This document shows positions 16,300 to 25,390 of a stretch of DNA of 32,065 bases, in pieces. This stretch comes from an uncultured Neomegalonema sp. (GTDB lineage: Bacteria > Pseudomonadota > Alphaproteobacteria > Rhodobacterales > Rhodobacteraceae): assembly GCA_937911325.1 (NCBI GenBank), contig CALDSD010000004.1:1-32065 (forward strand). The letters run 5' to 3'. The position numbers and the translations under genes were made by a program. The notes beneath the pieces were generated by a model. The model ran no database searches. It had not been told where the DNA came from and worked only from the letters and a program-made list of their open reading frames with translations. Each line of letters begins with the position of its first letter. Within the stretch, counting starts at the first letter, position 1.

Positions 16300-19200
16300 A
16301 TGGACGGTTCCGAGCTGATGTCCGCAAGCGAGCGGGGGCAGGCGACGCCACTGCGCGACGTCTCCCTCGGCGATCGCTTCGATCTGTCCAAGAACGACGT
16401 TCTGCTTTCGGGCGTGCAGGCGATGATTCGCGCCGCTCTTGCGCAAAAGGTGCGCGACAGAACGGTTGGATGGAACACGGCTGGATACATCACCGGCTAT
16501 CGTGGTTCGCCGCTGGGCGGGGTCGATATGACCGCCTGGAAAGCGACGAGCGCATTGGCCGCCCATGAAGTCACGTTTGAGCCGGGCTTGAACGAAGATA
16601 TCGCGGCCACCGCGATTTGGGGCGCGCAACAGGCGCATCTGCGCGGTCAGGGCACGCATGAGGGCGTCTTCGCCATGTGGTATGGCAAGGGACCCGGTCT
16701 CGACCGTTCCGGCGACGTGTTTCGGCACGCCAACCTCGCCGGCGTCGCGCCGAAAGGCGGCGTTCTCGTCGCGATGGGCGATGATCACACCTGCGAGAGC
16801 TCGACCTCCTGCCACCAGACCGAAATCACCCTGACGGACGCGCATATTCCCGTGCTGCACCCGGCCGGTCCGCAAGAGATCCTCGACTATACCCATCTCG
16901 GCTGGGCGATGAGCCGTTTCACCGGCTGCTGGGTCGGCTTCAAATGCGTCAAAGACACCGTCGAGGCGACGACGGTCGTCGACGGCGACCCGCACCGCAT
17001 TTCGGTGATCCTGCCGGACTACGAGGCGCCGCCGCAGGGGCTCAACATCATTCTGGGCGAAACCCCGCATCAGCAGGAAGACCGACTGGTCAACTGGCGG
17101 TTGCCGGCCGTGACCGCCTTCGCCCGCGCCAACAAGCTCGACCGTCGCATGATCGGCGCGCCAGGCGCGCGGATCGGCGTCATCTCTTCAGGCAAGAGCT
17201 GGCTGGATGTGTTGCAGGCGTTCGCCTATCTCGGCATCGACGAGGCTGAGGCGCAGCGCCTTGGCGTCACCGCCTACAAGATCGGGATGGCCTACCCGCT
17301 CGAGCAGGAGGGCGTGCGCGAGTTCGCCCACGGGCTAGAGACGATCGCTGTGGTCGAAGAGAAGCGCGCTTTCATTGAAACACAGGTGAAAGAAGCGCTC
17401 TATTCGCTGCCCAATCGCCCGACGGTCGTCGGCAAGAAGGATGAGCAGGGCCAGACGCTGTTCCGTCAGACGCTGGACCTCAATCCGCTTGAAATCGCCT
17501 TGTCGCTGGGGCGCGAGCTGCTTTCGCGATCGCCGAACGAGCCTCGGATCCAGGCCGCCATGCACGAGCTGGAGGCGATGGCCAAGGAGGCCGGCGCGCC
17601 AGCATTGGCGGAGCGGCTGCCGTATTTCTGCTCAGGCTGCCCGCACAACACCTCGACGCGCGTGCCGGAAGGGTCGCGCGCCTCGGCCGGCATCGGCTGC
17701 CATTACATGGTCCAGTGGATGGACCGCGAGACCACCGGCTTTACCCATATGGGTGGGGAAGGCGCCAACTGGATCGGCGAGGCGAAGTTCTCCAAGGAAG
17801 ACCACATCTTCCAGAACATTGGCGACGGCACCTACAATCACTCGGGCTTGATGTCGATCCGGGCGGCGTCCGACAGCGGCGTCAACATCACATACAAGGT
17901 GCTGTACAACGACGCGGTCGCCATGACCGGCGGTCAAATGAACGACGGCGGCCTCACGCCCTATCAAGTCGCCGACGAGTTGCTGGCGGCGCGCGTTCGC
18001 AAACTGGTTGTGGTCGTCGATCCCAAAGAAGACCTCGAGGTCTCTCAGTTCCCGGCGGCTGCGTCGATCCGCAAACGCGACGAGTTGGACGCCGTTCAGC
18101 GCGAGCTGCGCGAGATCCCGGGCTGCACCGCGATCCTCTACATTCAGACCTGCGCCGCGGAAAAACGCCGTCGCCGCAAGCGTGGAACGTTTCCGGTGCT
18201 CGACCAAAAGGTCTTTATCAACGAGCTCGTCTGCGAGGGCTGCGGCGATTGCGGCCGCAAGTCGAACTGCGTGTCGATCCTGCCGAGAGAGACAGAGTTC
18301 GGGCGCAAGCGGCAGATCGATCAATCAAGCTGCAACAAGGATCTCAGCTGCATCGACGGCTTTTGCCCCAGCTTTGTGACGCTGCACGGCGCCGAGGTGA
18401 AAAAGCAGGCGCGCGCGGACTTCCGCGTGCCTGATCTTCCGGATCCTGACATTCCCTCGATCGACGGCACATACAATCTGCTTGTCACCGGCGTCGGCGG
18501 CACCGGCGTCGTCACCGTCGGAGCGTTGCTGGGAATGGCTGCGCATCTGGAAGGCAAAGGCTCCGGCGTCATGGAGATGGCCGGCCTCGCCCAAAAGGGC
18601 GGCGCGGTGATGATTCACTGCCGGATCGGCGAAACCCCTGGCGACGTCGCCTCGATCCGGGTCCAGCCAGGAGAGGCGGACGCCGTCATCGGCGGCGATC
18701 TGGTTGTCGCAGCCGCTGGAAAGGCGCTCGACGTCATGCGTAGAGGCCGCACCGGCGTTGTGGCCAACGATTTTGAAATCATCACGGGCGACTTCACCCG
18801 CGACATCGACTTTAGCCTGCCGATGCGCGGTCTGAAGCACGCGATTGCAACCAAGGTCGGCGCAGAGCGCACGCAGTTCTTCAACGCGACAAAACTCGCC
18901 GAGAAGCTGCTTGGCGATGCGATTTACTCCAACGTGCTGATGCTCGGCGCGGCCTGGCAGGCGGGTCTGGTGCCGCTGAGTAAAGCGGCGCTGGTGCGCG
19001 CCATCGAGCTGAACGGCGCCGGCGTAACCGGCAATCTCGCAGCGTTCGAGATCGGGCGCTGGGCGATCGCCGACCCGGCCGTGGCGCTCGCGCAGATCGT
19101 CGAGCCTCAACCCGAAGTTCTGACGCTGGACGCGCTGGTTGAAAAGCGCGCGGCTTACCTGACCGACTACCAAGACGCGGCTTGGGCGGATCGCTACCGC

Positions 19201-19794
19201 GAAGCCGTCGGGCTCGTGCGTCGGGCGGAGAAGGCCGTCGCGCCGGACGAGGAGCGCCTCTCTATCGCAGCTGCGAAAAGCCTTTTCAAACTCATGTCCT
19301 ACAAGGACGAGTACGAGGTCGCTCGTCTCCACTCGGAGACGTTGGAGAAAGCTGTGGCCGACCGCTTCGAGGGGGTTCGCAAGATCGAGTTCCACCTTGC
19401 GCCGCCGCTGATCGCCCGGAAGGGCTCGGACGGAAAGCCGAGAAAGATCGCGTTTGGTCCCTGGATGATGGGCGGGTTCAAAATGCTGCGGCGCGCGAAG
19501 GTTTTACGCGGCACGCCCCTGGACCCGTTCGGCTGGACGGCGGAACGACGGATGGAGCGGGCGCTGATCGATCGGTTCGAGCGGGATCTTGAAGAGGTCG
19601 CGCGAGAGTTGCGACCGGGCAATCACGATCTTGCGGTCCAGTTGGCCGAGATCCCGATGGAGATCCGCGGGTTTGGCCATGTGAAGGAGGCCAACGCAGC
19701 CGAAGCGGCGATCCGGCGGGCGGGGGTTATGGCCCGGTTCCGCGGCGGTTTGACGACTGAGGCTGGACCGGCCGTCAAGCTCGCAGCGGAGTGA
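16300..19794 (+). CDS. Fused indolepyruvate ferredoxin oxidoreductase
   Basis: A 1164-residue enzyme that oxidatively decarboxylates aryl or branched-chain 2-oxoacids to acyl-CoA. It combines the IorA and IorB parts in one chain, as is common in proteobacteria. The N-terminal pyrimidine-binding part contains GYRGSPLGGVD. The thiamine diphosphate part has CSGCPHN and GDGTYNHSG (from residue 508) with NDAVAMTGGQ. A ferredoxin-like Cys cluster CEGCGDC is at 645-651 with Cys657. The gamma-type domain starts near 725 with GVGGTGVVTVG. The ~250-residue C-terminal region is the one usually found in these fusions. GGGAGG lies 8 nt before the ATG. No ferredoxin or transaminase gene is adjacent. It ends convergent with the AEC transporter. 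Confidence 0.95.
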   Translation: MDGSELMSASERGQATPLRDVSLGDRFDLSKNDVLLSGVQAMIRAALAQKVRDRTVGWNTAGYITGYRGSPLGGVDMTAWKATSALAAHEVTFEPGLNEDIAATAIWGAQQAHLRGQGTHEGVFAMWYGKGPGLDRSGDVFRHANLAGVAPKGGVLVAMGDDHTCESSTSCHQTEITLTDAHIPVLHPAGPQEILDYTHLGWAMSRFTGCWVGFKCVKDTVEATTVVDGDPHRISVILPDYEAPPQGLNIILGETPHQQEDRLVNWRLPAVTAFARANKLDRRMIGAPGARIGVISSGKSWLDVLQAFAYLGIDEAEAQRLGVTAYKIGMAYPLEQEGVREFAHGLETIAVVEEKRAFIETQVKEALYSLPNRPTVVGKKDEQGQTLFRQTLDLNPLEIALSLGRELLSRSPNEPRIQAAMHELEAMAKEAGAPALAERLPYFCSGCPHNTSTRVPEGSRASAGIGCHYMVQWMDRETTGFTHMGGEGANWIGEAKFSKEDHIFQNIGDGTYNHSGLMSIRAASDSGVNITYKVLYNDAVAMTGGQMNDGGLTPYQVADELLAARVRKLVVVVDPKEDLEVSQFPAAASIRKRDELDAVQRELREIPGCTAILYIQTCAAEKRRRRKRGTFPVLDQKVFINELVCEGCGDCGRKSNCVSILPRETEFGRKRQIDQSSCNKDLSCIDGFCPSFVTLHGAEVKKQARADFRVPDLPDPDIPSIDGTYNLLVTGVGGTGVVTVGALLGMAAHLEGKGSGVMEMAGLAQKGGAVMIHCRIGETPGDVASIRVQPGEADAVIGGDLVVAAAGKALDVMRRGRTGVVANDFEIITGDFTRDIDFSLPMRGLKHAIATKVGAERTQFFNATKLAEKLLGDAIYSNVLMLGAAWQAGLVPLSKAALVRAIELNGAGVTGNLAAFEIGRWAIADPAVALAQIVEPQPEVLTLDALVEKRAAYLTDYQDAAWADRYREAVGLVRRAEKAVAPDEERLSIAAAKSLFKLMSYKDEYEVARLHSETLEKAVADRFEGVRKIEFHLAPPLIARKGSDGKPRKIAFGPWMMGGFKMLRRAKVLRGTPLDPFGWTAERRMERALIDRFERDLEEVARELRPGNHDLAVQLAEIPMEIRGFGHVKEANAAEAAIRRAGVMARFRGGLTTEAGPAVKLAAE

Positions 19795-19807
19795 AGCTGC
19801 GCCGCGG

Positions 19808-20746
19808 CTAACCGGCGCCGCCCAGGATCGCAAGCCATACCGAAATGGTGACGACGCCCAGCGCCGTCGACAGCAATACTGCGCTCGCCGCGATCCCTTC
19901 GGCGCGTCGGTACATTGCGGCGAAAACGTAGGCGTTGATCCCGGACGGCATCGCGGCCGTAAGAACAGCCGCGCGCACGAATGCGTCGGGCAGGGCGAAG
20001 AGCTGCGTCGTCATCGCCCAGACGATCGCCGGATGAAGAACCAAGGCGCAAGCGGACGTCACGACAGCCACGCCGATTTCATCTTGCAAGCGGTAGCGCG
20101 TCAGAACGGCGCCGAGAGCGAACAGCGCGGTCGGCAATGTCGCGGAGGCCAGCATGTCGAACGCATCGGCCATCGGCGCCGGCAGCGGAACGGCGAGCAG
20201 GTTCAGCGCGAGACCAGAGAGGATGCCCAACATGAGCGCGTTCGAGAGAATGCTGCGGGCGGCGCGCCGGGCTCCTGCGAGCGGTCCCAGACCATCGCGG
20301 CGCGTCATCTCCATCGCGACCATTCCAAAAGACAAAAGCACCGACGCGTGAAACGCGATGACGCCAAACATGTTCTGGGTGACCTCGTCGCCGTAGGCGC
20401 GCGTGGCGATGGGCAAACCGACCAGGATGGTGTTGGAGAAGAATGCGCTGAAGCCGATCACCACCGCCTCGCCCGGGCGGCGGCCGAACCACCGGGCGAG
20501 CCCGGCGGCGACAAAGAAACAGGCGAAGGCCCCCAGGTAGAACGAGATGAGCATGCGCCATTCGAAGACTGCGCCCACATCAAGTCGGTACATGGCGATG
20601 AACAGCAGGCTCGGCGTCGCGATCCGTGTGACGAAGGCGATCAGCCCGTCTATGCCTGCGTCTGGGAACGCCCGCGTGCGCGCGGCTACGTAACCAGCGC
20701 CGATGAGCAGAAAGACGGGCAGGACGACGGACAGGATTGTCAGCAT
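19808..20746 (-). CDS. AEC family transporter (auxin efflux carrier-like)
   Basis: A 312-residue permease with about ten membrane helices in two halves, as in malonate/auxin efflux carrier-like proteins. Visible features are the N-terminal ILSVVLPVFLLIGAGYVAAR, the mid-protein FFSNTILVGLPI (the family's N-x-x-x-x-G-x-P motif) and the C-terminal AMPSGINAYVFAAMY, the typical second-half motif. I start at the ATG at 20746; a TTG at 20782 would add 12 residues, and neither has a clear ribosome site. The substrate is probably an organic anion. It is convergent with the indolepyruvate oxidoreductase and divergent from the glyoxalase-like gene, with 55 bp between the starts. Confidence 0.88.
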   Translation of the reverse strand: MLTILSVVLPVFLLIGAGYVAARTRAFPDAGIDGLIAFVTRIATPSLLFIAMYRLDVGAVFEWRMLISFYLGAFACFFVAAGLARWFGRRPGEAVVIGFSAFFSNTILVGLPIATRAYGDEVTQNMFGVIAFHASVLLSFGMVAMEMTRRDGLGPLAGARRAARSILSNALMLGILSGLALNLLAVPLPAPMADAFDMLASATLPTALFALGAVLTRYRLQDEIGVAVVTSACALVLHPAIVWAMTTQLFALPDAFVRAAVLTAAMPSGINAYVFAAMYRRAEGIAASAVLLSTALGVVTISVWLAILGGAG

Positions 20747-20801
20747 TTCGGCGTTAAAGGCGATAAGGCTTGGGAACGCCAATGAAAAAAGGGACCAGCG
20801 G

Positions 20802-21431
20802 ATGGCGGTGTTTGATCATTTGGCGGTGGGCGCGGCCGATCTGACGCAAGGAGCGGCCTGGGCGCGCGAGAGCTTCGGGGTCGATGTTCCAACCGGCGGC
20901 TCGCATCCCTTGATGTCGACCCACAACCTGTTGGCGCGATTGTCCGCCGGCTATTTCGAGATCATCGCAGTCGACCCTGGCGCCCCCTCTCCGGCGCGCC
21001 CGCGTTGGTACGGGCTCGACGCTCCCGAGATCCGGGCCTCGCTGAAAGTCGCGCCGCACCCTGTCGCATGGGTCGTTGAAGGCAGCGATCTCCACGCGGC
21101 GATGGCGGCGGCGTCGTGGGATCCAGGCGAAGCGCTGAGCGTCACGCGAGGCGACTTGTCGTGGCGTCTGACTGTTCCAAAAGACGGCAGCGCGCCCGAA
21201 CGGGTGCTGCCGACGCTGATCGAATGGCCCGCAGGTCCGCCAGTCGATCGAATGTCGCGGATCGGCCTGTCTCTCGAGCGGCTGATCTTGCGCCATCCGC
21301 AGCCGTCCATGATCCGTGACGCGCTCGCGTCTGTCGATGCGTTGGATCTGGCGGTGGAGGTGGCGATCGAACAAGGCTCGCCGAAGCTCCTCGCGACCTT
21401 GAGCGGCCCAGACGGTTCTCTCACGGTCTAG
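20802..21431 (+). CDS. VOC family protein (glyoxalase-like domain)
   Basis: A 209-residue protein of the glyoxalase-like (Glyoxalase_3) type. The opening FDHLAVGAADLTQGAAWARESFGVDVPTGG and the segment STHNLLARLSAGYFEIIAVDP are typical of one vicinal-oxygen-chelate unit; the His near the start and the Glu in YFEI would be metal ligands. The second half is less conserved. I start at the ATG at 20802 with AGGGA about 9 nt upstream; the frame is open 33 codons further but runs into the promoter gap. It stops 3 bp before the convergent MBL hydrolase gene. No substrate can be proposed. Confidence 0.85.
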   Translation: MAVFDHLAVGAADLTQGAAWARESFGVDVPTGGSHPLMSTHNLLARLSAGYFEIIAVDPGAPSPARPRWYGLDAPEIRASLKVAPHPVAWVVEGSDLHAAMAAASWDPGEALSVTRGDLSWRLTVPKDGSAPERVLPTLIEWPAGPPVDRMSRIGLSLERLILRHPQPSMIRDALASVDALDLAVEVAIEQGSPKLLATLSGPDGSLTV

Positions 21432-21434
21432 GCG

Positions 21435-22316
21435 CTAGGTCTCGATCACCATGCCGTCATAGGCCGGGACGACGTGCGCCGGCGTTTCCGCCGCCACCCG
21501 GTCGTAATCGAGTTCGATGTTCATGTTGGTCAGCACCGCCTTCTTGGGGCGCGCCTTTTCGATCCATCGCAGCGCCGTCTCAAGGTTCGCGTGACTGGGA
21601 TGCGGATCGTATCGCAAAGCGTCGAGCAGCCAGTACTCCAGGTCCTCGACGGCCTCCCACGCGGCATCGGACATGTCGCTCACATCGGGCAGGTAGGCGA
21701 CGTCTCCGCCATGGTTCCTGAAACGGAATCCCAGAGCATCCATAGAGCCATGGGCGGTTGCAAACGGCAGCGCTTCGATTTCGCCTCCGGCGCCCGCGAT
21801 CCGGATCGGCGAAAAGCGGTGCGGACAGTGCTGCGTCGCCTGCGCGATAAGATTGAAATTCAAGATCGCCGGGTAGTTTGAGCCGGGCGGTGTTTCAAAA
21901 GCATAGCCGAAGCGGTCGAAGAGAATGTCGCGGGTCCGCGCATCGGCCCAGCTCTCCAACTTCCGGCGCATCAGGAAGAACACCAGACGAAGATCATCGA
22001 GCCCGTGCGTGTGGTCGGCGTGATCATGGGTGAAAAGCACCGCATCGAGATGGGTGACCCTGGCGTCCAAAAGTTGCTGGCGGATGTCCGGACCGGCATC
22101 GACCAAGATCCGCGTCACGCCGTTTGCGCCGATCCGTTCAACGAGCAACGCGCAGCGCTTTCTGTGGTTTTTCGGGTTCGCTGGGTCGCAGTTGCCCCAG
22201 TTCCCCGACCCATCGAGCCCGCCGAGACGTGGAACGCCGCCGGACGCGCCGCTGCCAAGCAACGTGTAGCGGAGCTTTGGTCCGTTGGGCGATAGGGGCA
22301 TGCCGTCCTCTGTCAC
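21435..22316 (-). CDS. MBL fold metallo-hydrolase (PhnP-like)
   Basis: A 293-residue metallo-beta-lactamase-fold protein similar to PhnP cyclic phosphodiesterases. The metal motif is THDHADHTHGLDD with His97, His99, Asp101 and His102. Further family segments are LGSGASGGVPRLG near the start, VDAGPDIRQQLL, and YLPDVSDM. In alphaproteobacteria this gene commonly follows tatD and its role is not settled; nucleotide or RNA-related phosphodiester hydrolysis is likely from the family. The GTG at 22316 overlaps the tatD stop (GTGA) and has GGAGG 4 nt before it. An ATG at 22301 with its own AGAGGA is an alternative that removes five residues. Confidence 0.9.
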   Translation of the reverse strand: MTEDGMPLSPNGPKLRYTLLGSGASGGVPRLGGLDGSGNWGNCDPANPKNHRKRCALLVERIGANGVTRILVDAGPDIRQQLLDARVTHLDAVLFTHDHADHTHGLDDLRLVFFLMRRKLESWADARTRDILFDRFGYAFETPPGSNYPAILNFNLIAQATQHCPHRFSPIRIAGAGGEIEALPFATAHGSMDALGFRFRNHGGDVAYLPDVSDMSDAAWEAVEDLEYWLLDALRYDPHPSHANLETALRWIEKARPKKAVLTNMNIELDYDRVAAETPAHVVPAYDGMVIET

Positions 22317-23110
22317 GCGGCCTCCGCCACGTCGGCGCGCGGCACCTTGGTGAAGAGCCGATGGAAATTGTCCGTCGTCGCTTGGGCGAACGCCTCGAGC
22401 GGCAGGTCGAACAGCTCAGCCCCGACCTGAGCGGTCTTTGCGACATAAGCCGGTTCGTTGCGCTTTCCGCGAAACGGCGGCGGCGCGAGATATGGCGCAT
22501 CGGTCTCCACCAGGATCCGATCAAGCGGCGCGCGCCGGAAGATGTCGCGCAGCTCATCGGCTTTCTTGAACGTGGCGACGCCCGACATCGACAGATAAAA
22601 CCCAAGGTCCAGGGCCGCCTCCGCCAGCTCCGGGCCGGAGCTGAAGCAGTGCATCACGCATGTGAAGGCGCCCGCAGCATGCTCGCGGCGCAAGATGTCG
22701 ATCATATCCACGTCCGCGTCTCGCGCATGGATGATCAAGGGCAGACCGGTGCGCCGCGCGGCTTCGATCTGAGGTTCAAACGAGGCCTTCTGCTGCGGCT
22801 CGGTCTCGCGCTGGTAATGGTAGTCGAGGCCCGCCTCGCCGATCCCGACCATTTTCGGATGCTCGGCCATCGAAAGCAGGTCGGCGACTGTCGGATGGGG
22901 CTCTTCGTGCGCGTTGAGAGGGTGCAGCCCCGCGGCGAAGTAGATCGGCTCGTGCGCTTCCGCGATGGCGCGCACCTGGTCGAACTGGCGCGGCCGGGTG
23001 CAGATCGACACCATTCGGCGCACGCCCGCCGCGTCTGCGCGCTCGACAACTTCACCGAGGTCGTCGGCGAAGTCCGGGAAGTCCAAATGACAATGGCTAT
23101 CGACCAGCAT
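22313..23110 (-). CDS. tatD: TatD family metal-dependent DNase/hydrolase
   Basis: A 265-residue TIM-barrel hydrolase of the TatD/YcfH family, which has 3'-5' exonuclease activity on single-stranded DNA and RNA in studied members. All metal ligands are visible: His6 and His8 (DSHCHLD), Glu92 (GIGEAGLDY), His128 (IIHARDAD), His154 (VMHCFSS) and Asp204 (ETDAPYLAP). Length is normal. It overlaps the downstream MBL gene by 4 bp. In many alphaproteobacteria it follows holB and metG. Here a plus-strand gene lies between it and holB, so it must have its own promoter in 23111-23306. Confidence 0.92.
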   Translation of the reverse strand: MLVDSHCHLDFPDFADDLGEVVERADAAGVRRMVSICTRPRQFDQVRAIAEAHEPIYFAAGLHPLNAHEEPHPTVADLLSMAEHPKMVGIGEAGLDYHYQRETEPQQKASFEPQIEAARRTGLPLIIHARDADVDMIDILRREHAAGAFTCVMHCFSSGPELAEAALDLGFYLSMSGVATFKKADELRDIFRRAPLDRILVETDAPYLAPPPFRGKRNEPAYVAKTAQVGAELFDLPLEAFAQATTDNFHRLFTKVPRADVAEAA

Positions 23111-23306
23111 CGACCTGTCTCTTTTGAGGCGCAGCTCTCGGACAAGAGAACCGCCGAGAAGTTGATATAGGGCGTATCGAAGATCGGCCGAGGGGCGTCA
23201 ACCAGTTGCGCCGAGGTTTAACGCTGTTGTGGCGCCCCCTGCGATGTTGCGTCTGGACGGATACGGAATTGACGGGCATTGTCTCTGCGGGAACTGGGAG
23301 GGTGAA

Positions 23307-24218
23307 ATGTGGGTGAACCTGTCTCGTTTTAAGCCGATTTTCCCGGTGTTTGTGGCTGTCACAGGCGCGTTTGCGGCGGTTGTCGCGTCCGAGGTCCCCG
23401 CCTACGCGGTTGATTGCCAGAACCCCCAATGTCGGGTGATGGTCACGGACAGCTGCCTGGCGCGGCGCGCGTCGGTTGAAACAAACTTCGACCGGTTCCA
23501 GCGATCGAAATGCGGACGGCAGTACCAGCGCTATCGCAACTGCGTCGAGCTTGTTGTAAGCGAATGCGGGTCGAACCCCAAGACCGGCGCTGGTCAGATA
23601 TGTTCGGCGCCCGACGCGTCGCGACGTTGGCAGAGCCTTCTTCGCAGCGAAGATACGATGAGTTTGCTGGTCTTCGCGGAAGAGTGTCGGAAACACCCTG
23701 AAGCCCGGCCCGCGCGGGAGCGGGTGGAGCTGCTGGAGACAAACCGGATCAAGGCGGAAGGGTATGACGCGCAGGCGAAAGCCGAGCGCCGCGCCAAGAC
23801 CGAGCGGGCGATGCAAGACGCGGCGGACTACATTCCCGCGACCGTCGGCGCCCGGGACCGGCTCGAGACGCGATTGATTGAAGGCTGGAAGGTCGGACAT
23901 GCCGTTGTCGACGCGTTCGGGCCGCGCTTTGTCTATCGTGAAGAAGCGACGCGCGCGCTGTGTGACGAGCTATTTGAGGAAACCTGCCCTGGTTTTGTGA
24001 CGACCGCGCCGCCCGTCACGTTCGCGCCGGTCGTCGAGGGCGATGCGGCGGTCGAGGACGGCGGCTCGCAAGATGCGCCGGCGGCGCCCGTCGTCGACGC
24101 CGAAACGGCAACGGCTCCCGCCGTGCAACCAGAGCAAGACGCCGACACGGTTGTGGCGCCGCCTGCGGAAGTCGAAGAAAGCCCATTGTCGCGGACCCGC
24201 CGCCTGTTCGGCGACTGA
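23307..24218 (+). CDS. Secreted cysteine-rich protein of unknown function
   Basis: A 303-residue protein with a clear Sec signal peptide (hydrophobic 10-28, cleavage after AYA near residue 34). The mature part holds ten cysteines, an even number that fits disulfides formed in the periplasm. Eight of them fall in the first ~120 residues (DCQNPQC, DSC, SKC, RNC, SEC, QIC, EEC). A charged helical stretch at about 135-175 is followed by two more cysteines, then a Pro/Ala/Val/Glu-rich disordered tail. I start at the ATG at 23307, which has GGGAGG just upstream. I recognise no family. It sits alone on the plus strand inside a minus-strand housekeeping run. Confidence 0.75.
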   Translation: MWVNLSRFKPIFPVFVAVTGAFAAVVASEVPAYAVDCQNPQCRVMVTDSCLARRASVETNFDRFQRSKCGRQYQRYRNCVELVVSECGSNPKTGAGQICSAPDASRRWQSLLRSEDTMSLLVFAEECRKHPEARPARERVELLETNRIKAEGYDAQAKAERRAKTERAMQDAADYIPATVGARDRLETRLIEGWKVGHAVVDAFGPRFVYREEATRALCDELFEETCPGFVTTAPPVTFAPVVEGDAAVEDGGSQDAPAAPVVDAETATAPAVQPEQDADTVVAPPAEVEESPLSRTRRLFGD

Positions 24219-24229
24219 CGTTTCGCGGG

Positions 24230-25381
24230 CTATCGACGCGCCGCGCTTTCGAGATAGCGCGCGAGATCCAGCAGCGTTCTATGGGGGTCGAGGTTCAGCC
24301 CGACCGCGGCGCCGAACCGGTCCGCGATCTCACTCGAAATCTCCGCCCATCTTTGCGCCGAGCGCGCGTCGGGCGAAAGGCGGGTCAGGATCTCGCTTTC
24401 TTTGGGCGTCGCGAGATCTGCAGGAGGACCTTCCACCCCCGCTCGCGCCAGTCGTTCCGCCGCCAGGCGCATCAGGCGACCTGCAGCTGGAAACCGATCC
24501 GCGCTGTCGCGGCTCGACACGACTTGCGAAAACTTCTGAAGGCGGCGTCGATCAATGTTAGGCAGATCACTGAATAAGTCCAACACCTCTAGGTAGAGGT
24601 CCGCGCCGCCCATCGACCAAAGCGTCGCCGCATCCCCTGGCGCGCCGTCCGAAAGGACGCAGAGAACGCGGGCTTCGGCGTCGGACAGCTCGGGACAGGC
24701 CGTGGTGAGCGCCGACACGCAGTCCGAAATCTCCAAGGGGCGAAAATCAAGGCGACGGCAACGCGAGCGGATTGTCGCGGGCAGCTTTCCCGCAGCATGT
24801 GCGACGAGGAGAAACATCGCCTTCTCAGGCGGTTCTTCGAGGACCTTGAGCAAGGCGTTTGCAGCAGCGGTGTTGAGCTCGTCGGCTGGGTCGACGATCG
24901 CGACGCGCCACCCGCCATCGGCCGAGGACAGCTGGAAAAACTCGATCAGGCGGCGCACCTGGTCGACGCTGATTTCTTTCTTGAACCGCTTCGCCCGTTC
25001 ATCCCAGGGGCGTCGCACCTCCAGCAAACCAGGATGTCCCCCGGCGGCGATGCGCGCCAGAACCGCCGTGGGATCGGCAAAATGACCTGGGTCCGGATCC
25101 AGTGTCGCGGCGGCGGGCGCAGGCGATGATTCAGCAAACAGCCCGCCGCCGTCGGCATTCGGTTGGGTGAGAAGAAATCGCGCGACGCGGTAGGCGAAGC
25201 TCGCCTTGCCGACGCCACGAGGCCCTCGCAGCAGCCAGGCGTGATGTGGACGACCGCTTCGCCACGCGTCCAGAAAGCGGGCCTCGGGCGCCGAATGTCC
25301 CAGCAGGCACCCGGTTTCTCGCGGATGCGCGACCCCTTCAATACGATCGGCGTCAAGTCGAACGTCGTTTTCCTGCGCCAC
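24230..25381 (-). CDS. holB: DNA polymerase III subunit delta'
   Basis: The delta' subunit is the stator of the clamp loader that places the beta sliding clamp on DNA. The 383-residue product has a Walker A motif GPRGVGKAS at 53-61, NALLKVLEEPP and the sensor SRC motif in TIRSRCRR. The usual Cys-rich zinc module between Walker A and the AAA+ core is absent. A GTG start at 25381 is strongly supported by AAGGAG 6 nt upstream. It lies 9 bp after tmk, the normal alphaproteobacterial order. The C-terminal ~130 residues form the less conserved collar domain. Confidence 0.93.
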   Translation of the reverse strand: MAQENDVRLDADRIEGVAHPRETGCLLGHSAPEARFLDAWRSGRPHHAWLLRGPRGVGKASFAYRVARFLLTQPNADGGGLFAESSPAPAAATLDPDPGHFADPTAVLARIAAGGHPGLLEVRRPWDERAKRFKKEISVDQVRRLIEFFQLSSADGGWRVAIVDPADELNTAAANALLKVLEEPPEKAMFLLVAHAAGKLPATIRSRCRRLDFRPLEISDCVSALTTACPELSDAEARVLCVLSDGAPGDAATLWSMGGADLYLEVLDLFSDLPNIDRRRLQKFSQVVSSRDSADRFPAAGRLMRLAAERLARAGVEGPPADLATPKESEILTRLSPDARSAQRWAEISSEIADRFGAAVGLNLDPHRTLLDLARYLESAARR

Positions 25382-25390
25382 TCGGACTCC

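Noticed and set aside
23097-23900. Minus-strand ORF of 267 codons
   Set aside because: It opposes the secreted protein gene, which has a signal peptide and strong ribosome site; the shadow has neither.
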